Source: Microbacterium sp. SS28
Lineage (GTDB): Bacteria; Actinomycetota; Actinomycetes; Actinomycetales; Microbacteriaceae
Assembly (NCBI RefSeq): GCF_022761035.1
Contig: NZ_JAKWJP010000007.1
Coordinates: 1 to 64,000, forward strand
DNA length: 64,000 bases
Direction: 5' to 3'
The translations under genes and the position numbers were made by a program. Shown here piece by piece: positions 54,055 to 62,439 of the stretch. The first letter of the stretch is position 1, and every line of letters begins with the position of its first letter. Under the pieces are notes generated by a model. The model was not told the origin of the DNA. It ran no database searches and saw only the letters and a list, made by a program, of their open reading frames with translations.

Positions 54055-56076
54055 TCAGGGCTTGACGTTGCCGTTCGCGTTGCCGTTCGCGTTGCCGTTT
54101 CCGTTGGCGTTTCCGTTCGCGGCGCCGTTCCCCGCGCCGTTGGCGTTCCCCTTGCCGCCCGAGGCGGTCTCATCGCCGGCCCCGGGGGCGCTGCCCTGCG
54201 TCGCGCCGCTGCCGCCTGCCGCACCGTTCCCGCTGGCGGCGCCGTTGCCGCTGTTCCCGGTCGTCCCGTTGCCGTTGTTCCCCGTGCTGCCGTTGCCGTT
54301 GTTCCCGGTACTGCCGTTGCCGTTGCCGTTGTTCCCGGCGTTGCCGTTCCCGTTATTCCCCGCGTTGCCGTTCCCGTTGTTCCCCGTGTTCGCAGCGCCG
54401 TTGCCCGTGCCGCCTGTCGCGGGCGTGCTCGGGTGCGTGGGCTTCATGGCGGCGAGGATCGGGGCGAGATCCGCGAGGTCGCTGAGTCGCAGGCTCAGAG
54501 CCGTGCCGATCTCGTCGCCGGCGCGGTATCGCAGCTGCACGCGGGCATCGGATGTGACGTTGCCGTAGTTGGGCAGGATCGCGGCGGAGCCGCTGCCGTC
54601 GCCGTCGAGGAAGGCCGCGGACTGCACGGCGCCGTTGAGCAGCACTTCGACCATGGCGTTGGGCGCACCCGAGACGGCGAGCGTGAAGATCGGCTGCGTG
54701 CCGTCGACGGCGACGCTGGCACTCGCGAGCGCGGGCGTTCCCGACGGCAGGGCGCTCCCGCCCGAGCCGCCGGCCTCCGCGGCGTCGGTGCCCTCCCCCG
54801 TCGGGGTCGCGAGCGGGTCGATCACGCCCGCGCCTGCGGCATCCTCCGAGCCTTCGGCCATGCTGACGGCGCCGACCGAGAGCTCGGATTCCGGGGCGGA
54901 GGCGGGCGTCGCGAGCGATGCCGTCACCGACGATCCGACGATGACGACGGTCGCCGCGGCGACGCCGATGATCGTGCCGATGCCGCCGAAGATCCCGCCG
55001 CCCGCCGCAGTCGCGGCTCCGACTCCTGTAGCCACGGCGCCGGCGCTCGCCGTGCCGCCTGCGGCGGCCGCGGACGACGCCGCCGCCGCCGAGCCGCTCG
55101 CGGCGGACCCGGCCGCGCCGCTCGTCGCGGACGACCCGCCCGTGAGCCCCGCTCCCGATCCGCCCGTCGTCGCCATCGCGGGTGCGGCGAGCGGCGCGAG
55201 CGCCGACGCGGCGTTCGCACCGGCTCCCGCGGCGAGGGCGATGATGGGCGCCCCGCCGCCTTGGAGCGTCGCGAGGTATCCCGCGGCGCCGACGGCGCCG
55301 AGCGTGAGCGGCAGCAGCACGAGGGCGAGGCGACTCGACACGGCTTTGGCCTCGGCGGCCACGATCGTGCAGCGCGGGCACTCCGCGAGGTGCTCCTCGA
55401 CCTTGCGCAGGTCGCGGCGCGCGAGCGTCTCGCGGGCGTGGGCGCCCAGGTGCTCGATCGCCCACTGGCAGTCGGACCCGTCGAGGACCGACTGCAGGTG
55501 CGCCTGGATCCACGCTTCGCGCAGCCCTTCGCGCGCGCGGAAGGCGAGCTGCGCGACGGCCGTCGCCCGGATGCCGAGCAGCGGCGCGATCTCGGCAGGC
55601 TTCATCTGCTCGATCTCGGTGTACCAGAGCACCTCCTGCCAGCGCGTGGGGAGGCTCCGGAACGCGCGATGCGTCAGGCTGCGGTCGAGCGCCGCCTCGG
55701 TCGCCTCGTCGCTCGTCGCGGGGTCCTCGATCGTGTCGAGCAGGTCGACCGTCTGCTCGTGCGAGGACCGCCCCCACGCTGCGGCGGTGTTGCGGATGCT
55801 CGTGAAGAGGTAGGCGCGGAACGAACCCGTCGGGCCGCCTCCGCGGAGGATCGACTGGTAGATGCGCGCGTACGCCTCCTGCACGAGGTCGTCGGGGTCG
55901 ATGCTCGAGCTGATGGCGCGCGCGACGGCGATCCCCGAGCGGTAATGCCGGTACCACAGCTCGCCGAAGGCTGCCTTGTCGCCGGAGCGCGTCAGCAACA
56001 CGAGGTCGGCGTCGGCCCGGTCGGGAACGTCCTCCTCGTCGAGGGCGGTGGGGCCGGAATCGTCAATGGTCGTCAC
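54055..56076 (-). CDS. Sigma-70 family sigma factor fused to zinc-finger and membrane domains, Asn/Gly-rich tail
   Basis: This protein is 673 residues from the chosen GTG. Region 2 (about 35-105, with PDDLVQEAYARIYQ) and region 4 (135-190, with ALDRSLTHRAFRSLPTRW and LLGIRATAVAQLAFRAREGL) make a complete ECF-like sigma factor. It is followed by a zf-HC2-like zinc motif (Cys203, His229, Cys233, Cys236), a membrane segment at 250-270, a Gly/Ala/Ser-rich stretch, a second hydrophobic segment near 365-390, a beta-type domain, and about 115 residues of Asn-Gly repeats. Sigma and anti-sigma-like parts are thus on one chain. The upstream ATG at 56175 is in frame, but the extra 33 residues look non-coding. 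Confidence 0.8.
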   Translation of the reverse strand: MTTIDDSGPTALDEEDVPDRADADLVLLTRSGDKAAFGELWYRHYRSGIAVARAISSSIDPDDLVQEAYARIYQSILRGGGPTGSFRAYLFTSIRNTAAAWGRSSHEQTVDLLDTIEDPATSDEATEAALDRSLTHRAFRSLPTRWQEVLWYTEIEQMKPAEIAPLLGIRATAVAQLAFRAREGLREAWIQAHLQSVLDGSDCQWAIEHLGAHARETLARRDLRKVEEHLAECPRCTIVAAEAKAVSSRLALVLLPLTLGAVGAAGYLATLQGGGAPIIALAAGAGANAASALAPLAAPAMATTGGSGAGLTGGSSATSGAAGSAASGSAAAASSAAAAGGTASAGAVATGVGAATAAGGGIFGGIGTIIGVAAATVVIVGSSVTASLATPASAPESELSVGAVSMAEGSEDAAGAGVIDPLATPTGEGTDAAEAGGSGGSALPSGTPALASASVAVDGTQPIFTLAVSGAPNAMVEVLLNGAVQSAAFLDGDGSGSAAILPNYGNVTSDARVQLRYRAGDEIGTALSLRLSDLADLAPILAAMKPTHPSTPATGGTGNGAANTGNNGNGNAGNNGNGNAGNNGNGNGSTGNNGNGSTGNNGNGTTGNSGNGAASGNGAAGGSGATQGSAPGAGDETASGGKGNANGAGNGAANGNANGNGNANGNANGNVKP
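54062..54410. repeat. Degenerate short repeats encoding an Asn/Gly tail
   Basis: GTTGCCGTT and GTTCCCGTTGTTCCC units recur many times. They encode runs such as GNNGNGNAGNNGNGN at the end of the sigma-facter fusion protein. Length variation by slippage is expected. Confidence 0.85.
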
Positions 56077-56380
56077 GATGCAGTGGATCTTTCCGGGGGC
56101 GTCAGCACGCCCCAAGTCGGCGCCGACCATCCCCCAATTCCTCCCATTGTCTGCGGTTTTCGCGATTCGTGCCACGTCCGGCGGATTCGTTCAGAAAAAA
56201 GTCCAGAACCCGCGTAATAGATCCGCAATACGCGCGTCTCATATGCAGGAGACATTGCCCGCTCCCTTCCCGGGAGATACCCGCGGGCACGACGACACGA
56301 GGACCGGAACGCCTCGAGTCGTCCGCGGGAGGAGAGACACCGGGGGGAGGCTTCTCCGCCCCGCAACTCTCCCGGGAATC

Positions 56381-56415
56381 TGCGGCCGTTGCATCTTGGG
56401 GATGCAACGGCCGCA
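56381..56415 (-). terminator. Perfect hairpin downstream of nagA
   Basis: TGCGGCCGTTGCATC (56381-56395) pairs with GATGCAACGGCCGCA (56401-56415) around a 5-nt loop, 70 bp past the nagA stop on the minus strand. The rest of the gap 56077-56485 shows no gene. It should hold the promoter of the sigma-factor gene, but I see no convincing one. Confidence 0.65.
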
Positions 56416-56485
56416 TTCCATCTGCCCGCGCAGCGCGGCGCATCCGCCCCCAGCCGACGCCGCCTTCCGGCGCGGCGGACAGCGA

Positions 56486-57640
56486 TCAGACGCGCTCGCC
56501 GCTGAACCACACGGCGCGGACATCGAGCTCGGACGAGAGCAGCACGGCATCCGCGAGCGTCCCGGCTGCGAGACCGCCGAGGTCCGCCCCGCGCCCGATC
56601 GCGCGCGCGGGCACGGTGCTGAGCGCCGCGACGGCGTCCGCGAGCGGCACGCCCGCCTGCACGGCGAGGCGGAGTGCGGCATCCTGCGTCAGTGTCGACC
56701 CTGCGATCGCGCCGCCCTCCGCGAGCCGCGCGACGCCGCCTGTGACGTCCACCGCGAGGGATCCGAGCTCGTAGTGGCCGTCAGCGGCGCCTGCCGCCGC
56801 CATCGCGTCCGTCACGAGCGCGACCCGGCCGGGCGCGGCCGCGAACGCGATGCGGACGATCTCGGGATCGAGGTGCACGCCGTCGGCGATGATCTCGAGG
56901 GTCACGCGGTGGTCGGATGCCGCAGCCCCGACGGGTCCCGGATCGCGGTGGTTCAACGGGGCCATCGCGTTGAAGGCGTGCGTCAGGATCGTCGCGCCGG
57001 CGTCGAACGCCGCGCGGGACTGCGCGGCATCGGCGGAGGTGTGGCCGACGGCCGCCGCGGCGCCCGCCGCCACGACGGCGCGGATCGCCTCGATCCCTCC
57101 CGGCAGCTCGGGCGCGAGCGTCACCTGCCGCACGGTGCCGCGGCCCGCGGCGAGGAGGCGCTCGACGTCGGTGAGAACGGGTGCCCTCAGCAGCGACGGG
57201 TCGTGCGCGCCCTTGCGTGCGAGGTCGAGGAAGGGGCCTTCGAGGTGCGAGCCGAGGATGTCGGCGTCGGTGGCGACGAGGTCGGCGACCATCGCAGCCC
57301 GCCGCTCGAGGGTCTCGAGAGGCGCCGTCACGAGCGAGACGACGGCGCGCGTCGTGCCGTGCGCGCGATGCAGGGCCCGTGCGGTGCGGATCGCGTCGGG
57401 TCCGTCGTCGTACGAGGCGCCCGCCCCGCCGTGCCCGTGGATGTCGATGAAGCCTGGCGTCAGGATCGCGCCGGGGCCGGCGAGCGCCGTCGCGTCGACG
57501 GAGGCCGCGGCATCCGCTCCGTGCTGCCAGTCCGCGCCCGTGCCGGTCTCGACGACGCGTCCGTCCGCGAAGCGCACCCAGGCGTCCTCGACGATGCGGT
57601 CGCCGTCGACGAGCCGGACCGAGTGGACGACGGTGCTCAT
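56486..57640 (-). CDS. nagA: N-acetylglucosamine-6-phosphate deacetylase
   Basis: This 384-residue amidohydrolase removes acetate from GlcNAc-6-P. It has the metal-site motifs GFIDIHGHGGAGASYDD, SHLEGPFLDLARKGAH with the metal-binding Glu, VGHTSA, LTHAFNAMAPLNHR, and VTDAMAAAG with the catalytic Asp. Its start overlaps the hexosaminidase stop (ATGA). It completes the pathway with NagB, encoded 5 kb away. Confidence 0.96.
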   Translation of the reverse strand: MSTVVHSVRLVDGDRIVEDAWVRFADGRVVETGTGADWQHGADAAASVDATALAGPGAILTPGFIDIHGHGGAGASYDDGPDAIRTARALHRAHGTTRAVVSLVTAPLETLERRAAMVADLVATDADILGSHLEGPFLDLARKGAHDPSLLRAPVLTDVERLLAAGRGTVRQVTLAPELPGGIEAIRAVVAAGAAAAVGHTSADAAQSRAAFDAGATILTHAFNAMAPLNHRDPGPVGAAASDHRVTLEIIADGVHLDPEIVRIAFAAAPGRVALVTDAMAAAGAADGHYELGSLAVDVTGGVARLAEGGAIAGSTLTQDAALRLAVQAGVPLADAVAALSTVPARAIGRGADLGGLAAGTLADAVLLSSELDVRAVWFSGERV

Positions 57641-59175
57641 TCGCTGGCCCAGGGGATCTCGGAGGACGCCTGGAAGCCGATGCCCAGACGGGTCCAGAGT
57701 GGGCCCAGCCCGCCGACACGCGTGCGGAACGACTCCCACGTGCGCAGGTCGCTGTCGGCGGCCGGGGGTGACCATGCCGCTTCGGCCGCCGCCGCGATGC
57801 GGGGGAAGGCGAGCTCGTCGATGTCGCTCAGATCACGGACCGTCTCGGTCCACATAGGCGCCTCGACGCCGAGGATGTCGGCCTCGCCGACGCCCGGGAC
57901 GATGTCGGCGGGCTCCCACGCGTAGGCCCGTTCGACGCTCGTGGGGCCGTTCGCCCACGTCAGGCCGAGCCGCGCGTCGGGGGCGTACTTCATGTCGAGG
58001 TAGATCGCGTCGGCGGGCGAGAGGATCACCTGCGCGCCGCGCCGCACGAAAGCGCGGGTCTTCTCGTCCATGCCGTCGGTCGGCGTCGTGAAACCCCAGT
58101 ACTGGCCGATCGTGTCGGGGTGCAGACCCGCCGCGGCGCCCGCCTCGTGCCACGCGACGGGCGTCTTGCCGAGGTCAGCGATGATGGTCGACGCGCGCTC
58201 CACGAACAGCGCGAAGTCCTCCGGCGCCGTGCCGAGGGCCTCGTCGCCGCCGAGGTGCAGATACGGTCCCGGCGTCAGTGCCGCGAGCTCGCCGAAGACG
58301 TCGGCGACGAAGTCGTACGTCGCCTCGTCGTGGATCCGCAGCGACGAGAAGCCGACGGCCATCCCCTCGTACGGCTCGCCCGCCGTCGGCATCCCGCCGC
58401 CGAAGGCCTCGACGACGTCGGTGATGTGCGTCGACAGCACGGGCGCCTCGGCGAGCTCGGGATAGGCCAGCCCCACCGCGTGCGTGTGACCGGGCATGTC
58501 GATCTCGGGAACGACGATCATGTGGCGGGATGCCGCATACGCGACGATCTCGCGGTACTGCTCGGCCGTGTAGAAGCCGCCCGGGTCGCCGCCGACCGAC
58601 GTGCCCGAGGCGAACTCGGTGAGCTTCGGCCGCGAGCGCAGCTCGAGCCGCCACCCCTGATCGTCGGTGAGGTGCAGGTGCAGCGCGTTGAACTTGAGCC
58701 CCGCGGCGCGGTCGATGTAGGCCTTCACCGTCCCGACCGGCTGGAAGTGGCGCGCGACGTCGAGCATGACTCCGCGGTACGCGAAGCGCGGGGCATCGTC
58801 GATCCGGACGGCCGGCAGGCTCCATGCGTCGCCGTCGCGGGCGATGAGCTGCACGAGGGTCTGGACGCCGTAGAAGAGGCCCGCGGCGTCGGCGCCGGTC
58901 ACGACGACGGATGCCGCCTCGACCGTGAGGCGGTACGACTCGGCGGTGCCGCCCTCAGCATCAGCCGACGCGTCGATCCGCAGGTCGATCGAGGGGCCGC
59001 CGGATGCCGCGTCGCCCGCCGACTCGAGGGCCAGGCCCGTCCGGGCCTCGACGAGCGCGCGGAGCGTGGCGGCGGAATCCGGATCTCCCGAGACGACAGC
59101 CGAAGCGAGCGGGAACGGGCCCGACGGCGAAGGCTGGAGCGAACGGGGGACCGGGACGACGGCGAGGGGCGACAT
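57637..59175 (-). CDS. GH20 beta-N-acetylhexosaminidase
   Basis: This 512-residue enzyme has the GH20b N-terminal domain (about 1-125) and a TIM barrel with YLHLGGDEALG; Asp311 and Glu312 are the catalytic pair of substrate-assisted catalysis. No signal peptide is visible, so it hydrolyses imported chitooligosaccharides or GlcNAc-terminated sugars in the cytoplasm. ATG with GGAG 6 nt upstream. First gene of the nagA operon; its upstream region carries a sequence shared with the ROK repressor operator. Confidence 0.95.
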   Translation of the reverse strand: MSPLAVVPVPRSLQPSPSGPFPLASAVVSGDPDSAATLRALVEARTGLALESAGDAASGGPSIDLRIDASADAEGGTAESYRLTVEAASVVVTGADAAGLFYGVQTLVQLIARDGDAWSLPAVRIDDAPRFAYRGVMLDVARHFQPVGTVKAYIDRAAGLKFNALHLHLTDDQGWRLELRSRPKLTEFASGTSVGGDPGGFYTAEQYREIVAYAASRHMIVVPEIDMPGHTHAVGLAYPELAEAPVLSTHITDVVEAFGGGMPTAGEPYEGMAVGFSSLRIHDEATYDFVADVFGELAALTPGPYLHLGGDEALGTAPEDFALFVERASTIIADLGKTPVAWHEAGAAAGLHPDTIGQYWGFTTPTDGMDEKTRAFVRRGAQVILSPADAIYLDMKYAPDARLGLTWANGPTSVERAYAWEPADIVPGVGEADILGVEAPMWTETVRDLSDIDELAFPRIAAAAEAAWSPPAADSDLRTWESFRTRVGGLGPLWTRLGIGFQASSEIPWASE

Positions 59176-59274
59176 GGTGTCTCCATTCTTCTCGCCGGCC
59201 CTGCGCGATACCTGGGCGGCGATGGATCCGCGGCGTGGCAGCCCGCGACGGCGGTGTCGTCGTCGACTGCAAGT

Positions 59275-59292
59275 GTAAGGATCCCTAACAAA
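59275..59292 (-). promoter_or_regulatory. Operator-like site upstream of the GH20-nagA operon
   Basis: GTAAGG-ATCC-CTAACAAA matches GTAAGG-TGTA-CTAACAAA at the ROK repressor gene (44840-44857) in both halves and spacing. It is itself near-palindromic around GGATCC. It lies 100 bp before the GH20 start. Promoter hexamers around it are not clear. Confidence 0.55.
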
Positions 59293-59340
59293 AGGCGTGA
59301 CAAGCCTATCAGTGCGCGCGGGCGGGGGAGCGTCATCCGT

Positions 59341-59346
59341 TATGCT
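59341..59346 (+). promoter_or_regulatory. -10 box of the glyA riboswitch transcript
   Basis: TATGCT ends about 6 bp before the first conserved base of the ZTP aptamer, so transcription would begin right at the aptamer. Confidence 0.45.
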
Positions 59347-59349
59347 CGA

Positions 59350-59424
59350 ACCGTCGCGACTGGCGTTGAGGTGGGCAACCACCGGGGAGCGACCGACAAC
59401 GGCATCCGACCGCACGCCTGGGCC
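59350..59424 (+). ncRNA. ZTP (pfl) riboswitch upstream of glyA
   Basis: The aptamer shows the conserved pieces of the pfl motif in order: CGCGACTGGCG (59355-59365), a GGTGG-GCAA-CCACC hairpin (59370-59383), CGGGGAGCG (59383-59391) and the distal GCACGCCTGGGC (59412-59423), which forms the pseudoknot. ZTP/ZMP signals low formyl-THF, and pfl RNAs commonly control glyA, folD and purH. No strong terminator follows within the leader. A GCCGG/CCGGC pair at about 59422-59438 may be part of the expression platform. Control could be translational. Confidence 0.85.
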
Positions 59425-59485
59425 GGAGCGATTCCCGGCACCCTCGCGCGCCGCACCCCGAACAGCCGTCGTCAAGGAGATCGTC

Positions 59486-60760
59486 ATGACCGATCGTTAT
59501 TTCAACGCCCCGCTCGCCGAGATCGACCCCGAGATCGCGCAGGTGCTCGACCGAGAGCTCGACCGCCAGCGCGGATACCTCGAGATGATCGCGTCCGAGA
59601 ACTTCGTGCCCGTCTCCGTGCTGCAGTCGCAGGGCTCGGTCCTGACGAACAAGTACGCCGAGGGCTACCCGGGCCGTCGCTACTACGGCGGCTGCGAAGA
59701 GGTCGACGTCGCGGAAGAGCTCGCGATCGCGCGCGCCAAGGAGCTGTTCGGCGCGAAGTTCGCCAATGTCCAGCCGCACTCGGGCGCGACCGCGAACGCC
59801 GCCGTGCTGCACGCCATCGCGCGCCCCGGCGACACGCTGCTGGGCCTCTCGCTCGACCAGGGCGGCCACCTCACGCACGGCATGAAGATCAACTTCTCGG
59901 GCCGCCTCTACAACATCGTCGCGTACGGCGTCGACCCCGAGACCTCGATCATCGACATGGACGAGGTGCACCGCCTCGCCGTCGAGCACAAGCCGAAGGT
60001 CATCATCGCGGGCTGGTCGGCGTACCCCCGCCAGCTCGACTTCGCCCGCTTCCGTGCGATCGCCGACGAGGTCGGCGCGCTCCTGTGGGTCGACATGGCC
60101 CACTTCGCGGGTCTCGTCGCGGCGGGCGTCCACCCGTCGCCCATCCCGCACGCGCACGTCGTCTCGTCGACCGTGCACAAGACGATCGGCGGACCCCGCT
60201 CGGGCTTCATCCTCACCAACGACGAAGACCTCGCGAAGAAGATCAACACGGCTGTCTTCCCGGGGCAGCAGGGCGGCCCGCTCATGCACGTCATCGCGGC
60301 GAAGGCCACGGCGTTCAAGCTCGCCGGCACCCCCGAGTTCAAGGAGCGCCAGGAGCGCGTCCTGCGCGGCGCGCACCTCATCGCCGAGCGGCTCTCGCAG
60401 CCCGACGTCGAGGCCGCCGGCATCTCGGTGCGCTCGGGCGGCACCGACGTGCACCTCGTGCTCGTCGACCTGCGCAACGCCGAGATCGACGGCAAGCAGG
60501 CCGAAGACCTGCTGCACGAGATCCACATCACGGTCAACCGCAATGCCGTGCCGAACGACCCGCGCCCGCCGCTCGTGACCTCGGGCCTGCGCATCGGCAC
60601 GCCCGCGCTCGCGACGCGCGGCTTCGGGGACGCCGAGTTCGCCGAGGTCGCCGACGTCATCGCGCTCGCGCTCCTGCCGGGCGCCGACCTGCCCGCACTG
60701 CGCGCCCGCGTCGCGACGCTGGCCGACGCCTTCCCGCTGTACCCCGGCCTGCAGCACTGA
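59486..60760 (+). CDS. glyA: Serine hydroxymethyltransferase
   Basis: This 424-residue PLP enzyme converts serine and THF to glycine and 5,10-methylene-THF. The PLP Lys is at about 232 in VVSSTVHKTIGGPRSG; other family motifs are SENFVPVSVLQSQGS and GGCEEVDVAEELA. ATG with AAGGAGA 9 nt upstream. Its leader carries a ZTP riboswitch. folD follows after 110 bp and uses the methylene-THF product. Confidence 0.98.
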   Translation: MTDRYFNAPLAEIDPEIAQVLDRELDRQRGYLEMIASENFVPVSVLQSQGSVLTNKYAEGYPGRRYYGGCEEVDVAEELAIARAKELFGAKFANVQPHSGATANAAVLHAIARPGDTLLGLSLDQGGHLTHGMKINFSGRLYNIVAYGVDPETSIIDMDEVHRLAVEHKPKVIIAGWSAYPRQLDFARFRAIADEVGALLWVDMAHFAGLVAAGVHPSPIPHAHVVSSTVHKTIGGPRSGFILTNDEDLAKKINTAVFPGQQGGPLMHVIAAKATAFKLAGTPEFKERQERVLRGAHLIAERLSQPDVEAAGISVRSGGTDVHLVLVDLRNAEIDGKQAEDLLHEIHITVNRNAVPNDPRPPLVTSGLRIGTPALATRGFGDAEFAEVADVIALALLPGADLPALRARVATLADAFPLYPGLQH

Positions 60761-60791
60761 CCGCTGTTTGCGGCATCCCGTGGCATCGAAG

Positions 60792-60860
60792 CAGGGGATC
60801 TCGCCGACGCGGGTGAGCATGACTCCCCGCCTCGGCAGGATCCCCTGTCTCGGCGAGATC
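60792..60860 (+). promoter_or_regulatory. folD leader with two mutually exclusive hairpins
   Basis: CAGGGGATC (60792-60800) can pair with GATCCCCTG (60839-60847), and GATCTCGCCGA (60797-60807) with TCGGCGAGATC (60850-60860). Both pairings are perfect but share 60797-60800. The second stem ends immediately before the AAGGAC ribosome-binding site. The first is extended by an inner near-match (GCCGACGCGGG with CCCGCCTCGGC). This is the layout of an RNA switch, or of a terminator next to a start site. Confidence 0.5.
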
Positions 60861-60871
60861 AAGGACGAGAA

Positions 60872-61753
60872 ATGACGGCACAGAAGCTCGACGGCCGCGC
60901 GGCAGCGGCCGAGATCAAGGCGGAGCTCAAGGTCCGCGTCGAGGCCCTCGCGGCGCGCGGGATCACACCGGGCATCGCGACGGTGCTCGTCGGCGCCGAT
61001 CCCGCGTCGCAGCTGTACGTGGGCATGAAGCACCGCGAGTCCGAGGCGATCGGGATGAACTCGATCCAGCGCGAACTGCCGGCCGACGCGACCCAGGAAG
61101 ACGTCGAGGCCCTCATCGACGAGCTGAACGCCGACCCGTCCTGCCACGGGTACATCGTGCAGCTGCCGCTGCCCAAGCACCTCGACACGGACGCCGTCCT
61201 CGAGCGCATCGACCCCGCGAAGGACGCCGACGGCCTGCACCCGACCAACCTCGGGCGCCTCGTGCTCAACGTCAACGCGCCGATCACGACTCCGCTGCCC
61301 TGCACGCCCCGCGGCGTCATCGAGCTCCTCGTGCGCAACGGCTACGATCTCGCCGGCAAGCACGTCGTCGTCGTCGGCCGCGGCGTCACGATCGGCCGCT
61401 CGGTCGGGCTGCTGCTCACGCGCCGCGAGTACAACGCGACGGTGACGCTCACCCACACGGGCACGACCGACCTCGGTGCGCACCTGCGCGAGGCCGACGT
61501 CATCGTCGCTGCGGCGGGTGTCAGGCACATCGTCCGCGCGGAGGACGTCAAGCCCGGGGCCGCCGTCCTCGACGTCGGCGTGACGCGCGAGAGCGACCCC
61601 GAGACGGGCAAGCACAAGGTCTACGGCGATGTTCATCCGGATGTCGCAGAGGTCGCCGGCTTCCTCTCGCCGAACCCCGGCGGCGTCGGCCCGATGACGG
61701 TCGCGCTGCTCATGACGAACGTCGTCGAGGCCGCGGAGCGCGCCGCCGGCTGA
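60872..61753 (+). CDS. folD: Methylenetetrahydrofolate dehydrogenase/cyclohydrolase
   Basis: This 293-residue bifunctional enzyme turns 5,10-methylene-THF into 10-formyl-THF with NADP+. It has the YVGMKHRESEAIGM segment with the catalytic Lys, the VQLPLPKHLD motif, the dinucleotide-binding VVGRGVTIGRSVGLLL and the closing NPGGVGPMTVALLMTN. In most FolD proteins the first reads GRSxxVGxP; here it is GRGVTIGRSVG. Together with glyA it feeds purN and purH. Confidence 0.97.
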   Translation: MTAQKLDGRAAAAEIKAELKVRVEALAARGITPGIATVLVGADPASQLYVGMKHRESEAIGMNSIQRELPADATQEDVEALIDELNADPSCHGYIVQLPLPKHLDTDAVLERIDPAKDADGLHPTNLGRLVLNVNAPITTPLPCTPRGVIELLVRNGYDLAGKHVVVVGRGVTIGRSVGLLLTRREYNATVTLTHTGTTDLGAHLREADVIVAAAGVRHIVRAEDVKPGAAVLDVGVTRESDPETGKHKVYGDVHPDVAEVAGFLSPNPGGVGPMTVALLMTNVVEAAERAAG

Positions 61754-61779
61754 CCCCGGAGTCGCCGGCAGATCGCGTG

Positions 61780-62439
61780 CTACCGCGGGGTCGCGACGGC
61801 GACCACGTTGTCGCGGTAGTGTCCCGTCGAGCTGTCGAACGGGCCGCCGCACGTGATGATGACGAGCGCGGGAGCACCCGTGCGCGCGAACAGGTCGGAG
61901 GTCGGCAGGGCCGACTTCTCGTAGTACGTGAGCGAGTCCACGGCGTAGGTCCTGGTCGAGCCGTCCGCGGCCTCGACGACGACGGGTGATCCGATCGGCA
62001 CGTCCCGCAGGCGCGCGAGCGGGCCGATCGGATAGTCGATCGCGTCGACATGCGCCGCGAGCACGACGTGTCCGCCCGTCGCCGCCGCATCCGGCCCGTA
62101 CCGGTACCATCCGGCGATCGCGGGGTCGACCGGCAGTTCCATCTGCCCGGTCGGCTCGACGCCCACGGGCGTGACGGTCATGTCGACCCCGAGCGCTTCG
62201 ATCACGAGCCGCGACGGCGCGATCGTCGCGACGGGCGGCGGCACCTCGGCGGAGGTGACGGGCACATCGACAGCCGCGGTGGGCGGTGCGGGCGCCGAGG
62301 TGGATGCCGCGGGCGACGGCGGGACCGCCGTCGGGACCGCCTGTCCGCACGCGGCGAGGCACGCCGCGAGGACGGTTCCGACGAGCGCAGCCACTGCGGA
62401 CCGCTGCCGTCGGTGCCCTCGCGGCGTGCCGCCGCGCAT
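61780..62439 (-). CDS. Class F sortase
   Basis: This 219-residue protein has an N-terminal hydrophobic segment ending LAACLAACGQA, which may be a lipobox or an anchor, and a Pro/Ala linker. The sortase domain from about 75 carries His130 (VVLAAHVDA), Cys197 (VIITCGGPFD) and an Arg near 214 (HYRDN). The TCGG active site is typical of class F. Such sortases cut and attach surface proteins, but most are uncharacterised. Start overlaps the DUF4397 gene stop by one base. Confidence 0.88.
   Translation of the reverse strand: MRGGTPRGHRRQRSAVAALVGTVLAACLAACGQAVPTAVPPSPAASTSAPAPPTAAVDVPVTSAEVPPPVATIAPSRLVIEALGVDMTVTPVGVEPTGQMELPVDPAIAGWYRYGPDAAATGGHVVLAAHVDAIDYPIGPLARLRDVPIGSPVVVEAADGSTRTYAVDSLTYYEKSALPTSDLFARTGAPALVIITCGGPFDSSTGHYRDNVVAVATPR

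Noticed and set aside
59176..59300. A glycine or T-box type RNA element before the GH20 gene
   Set aside because: Only the short operator-like site is convincing; no conserved riboswitch core was found on that strand.
59333..62362. A 1009-codon open frame on the minus strand
   Set aside because: It overlaps glyA, folD and the sortase gene, all with intact motifs; it is a shadow frame.
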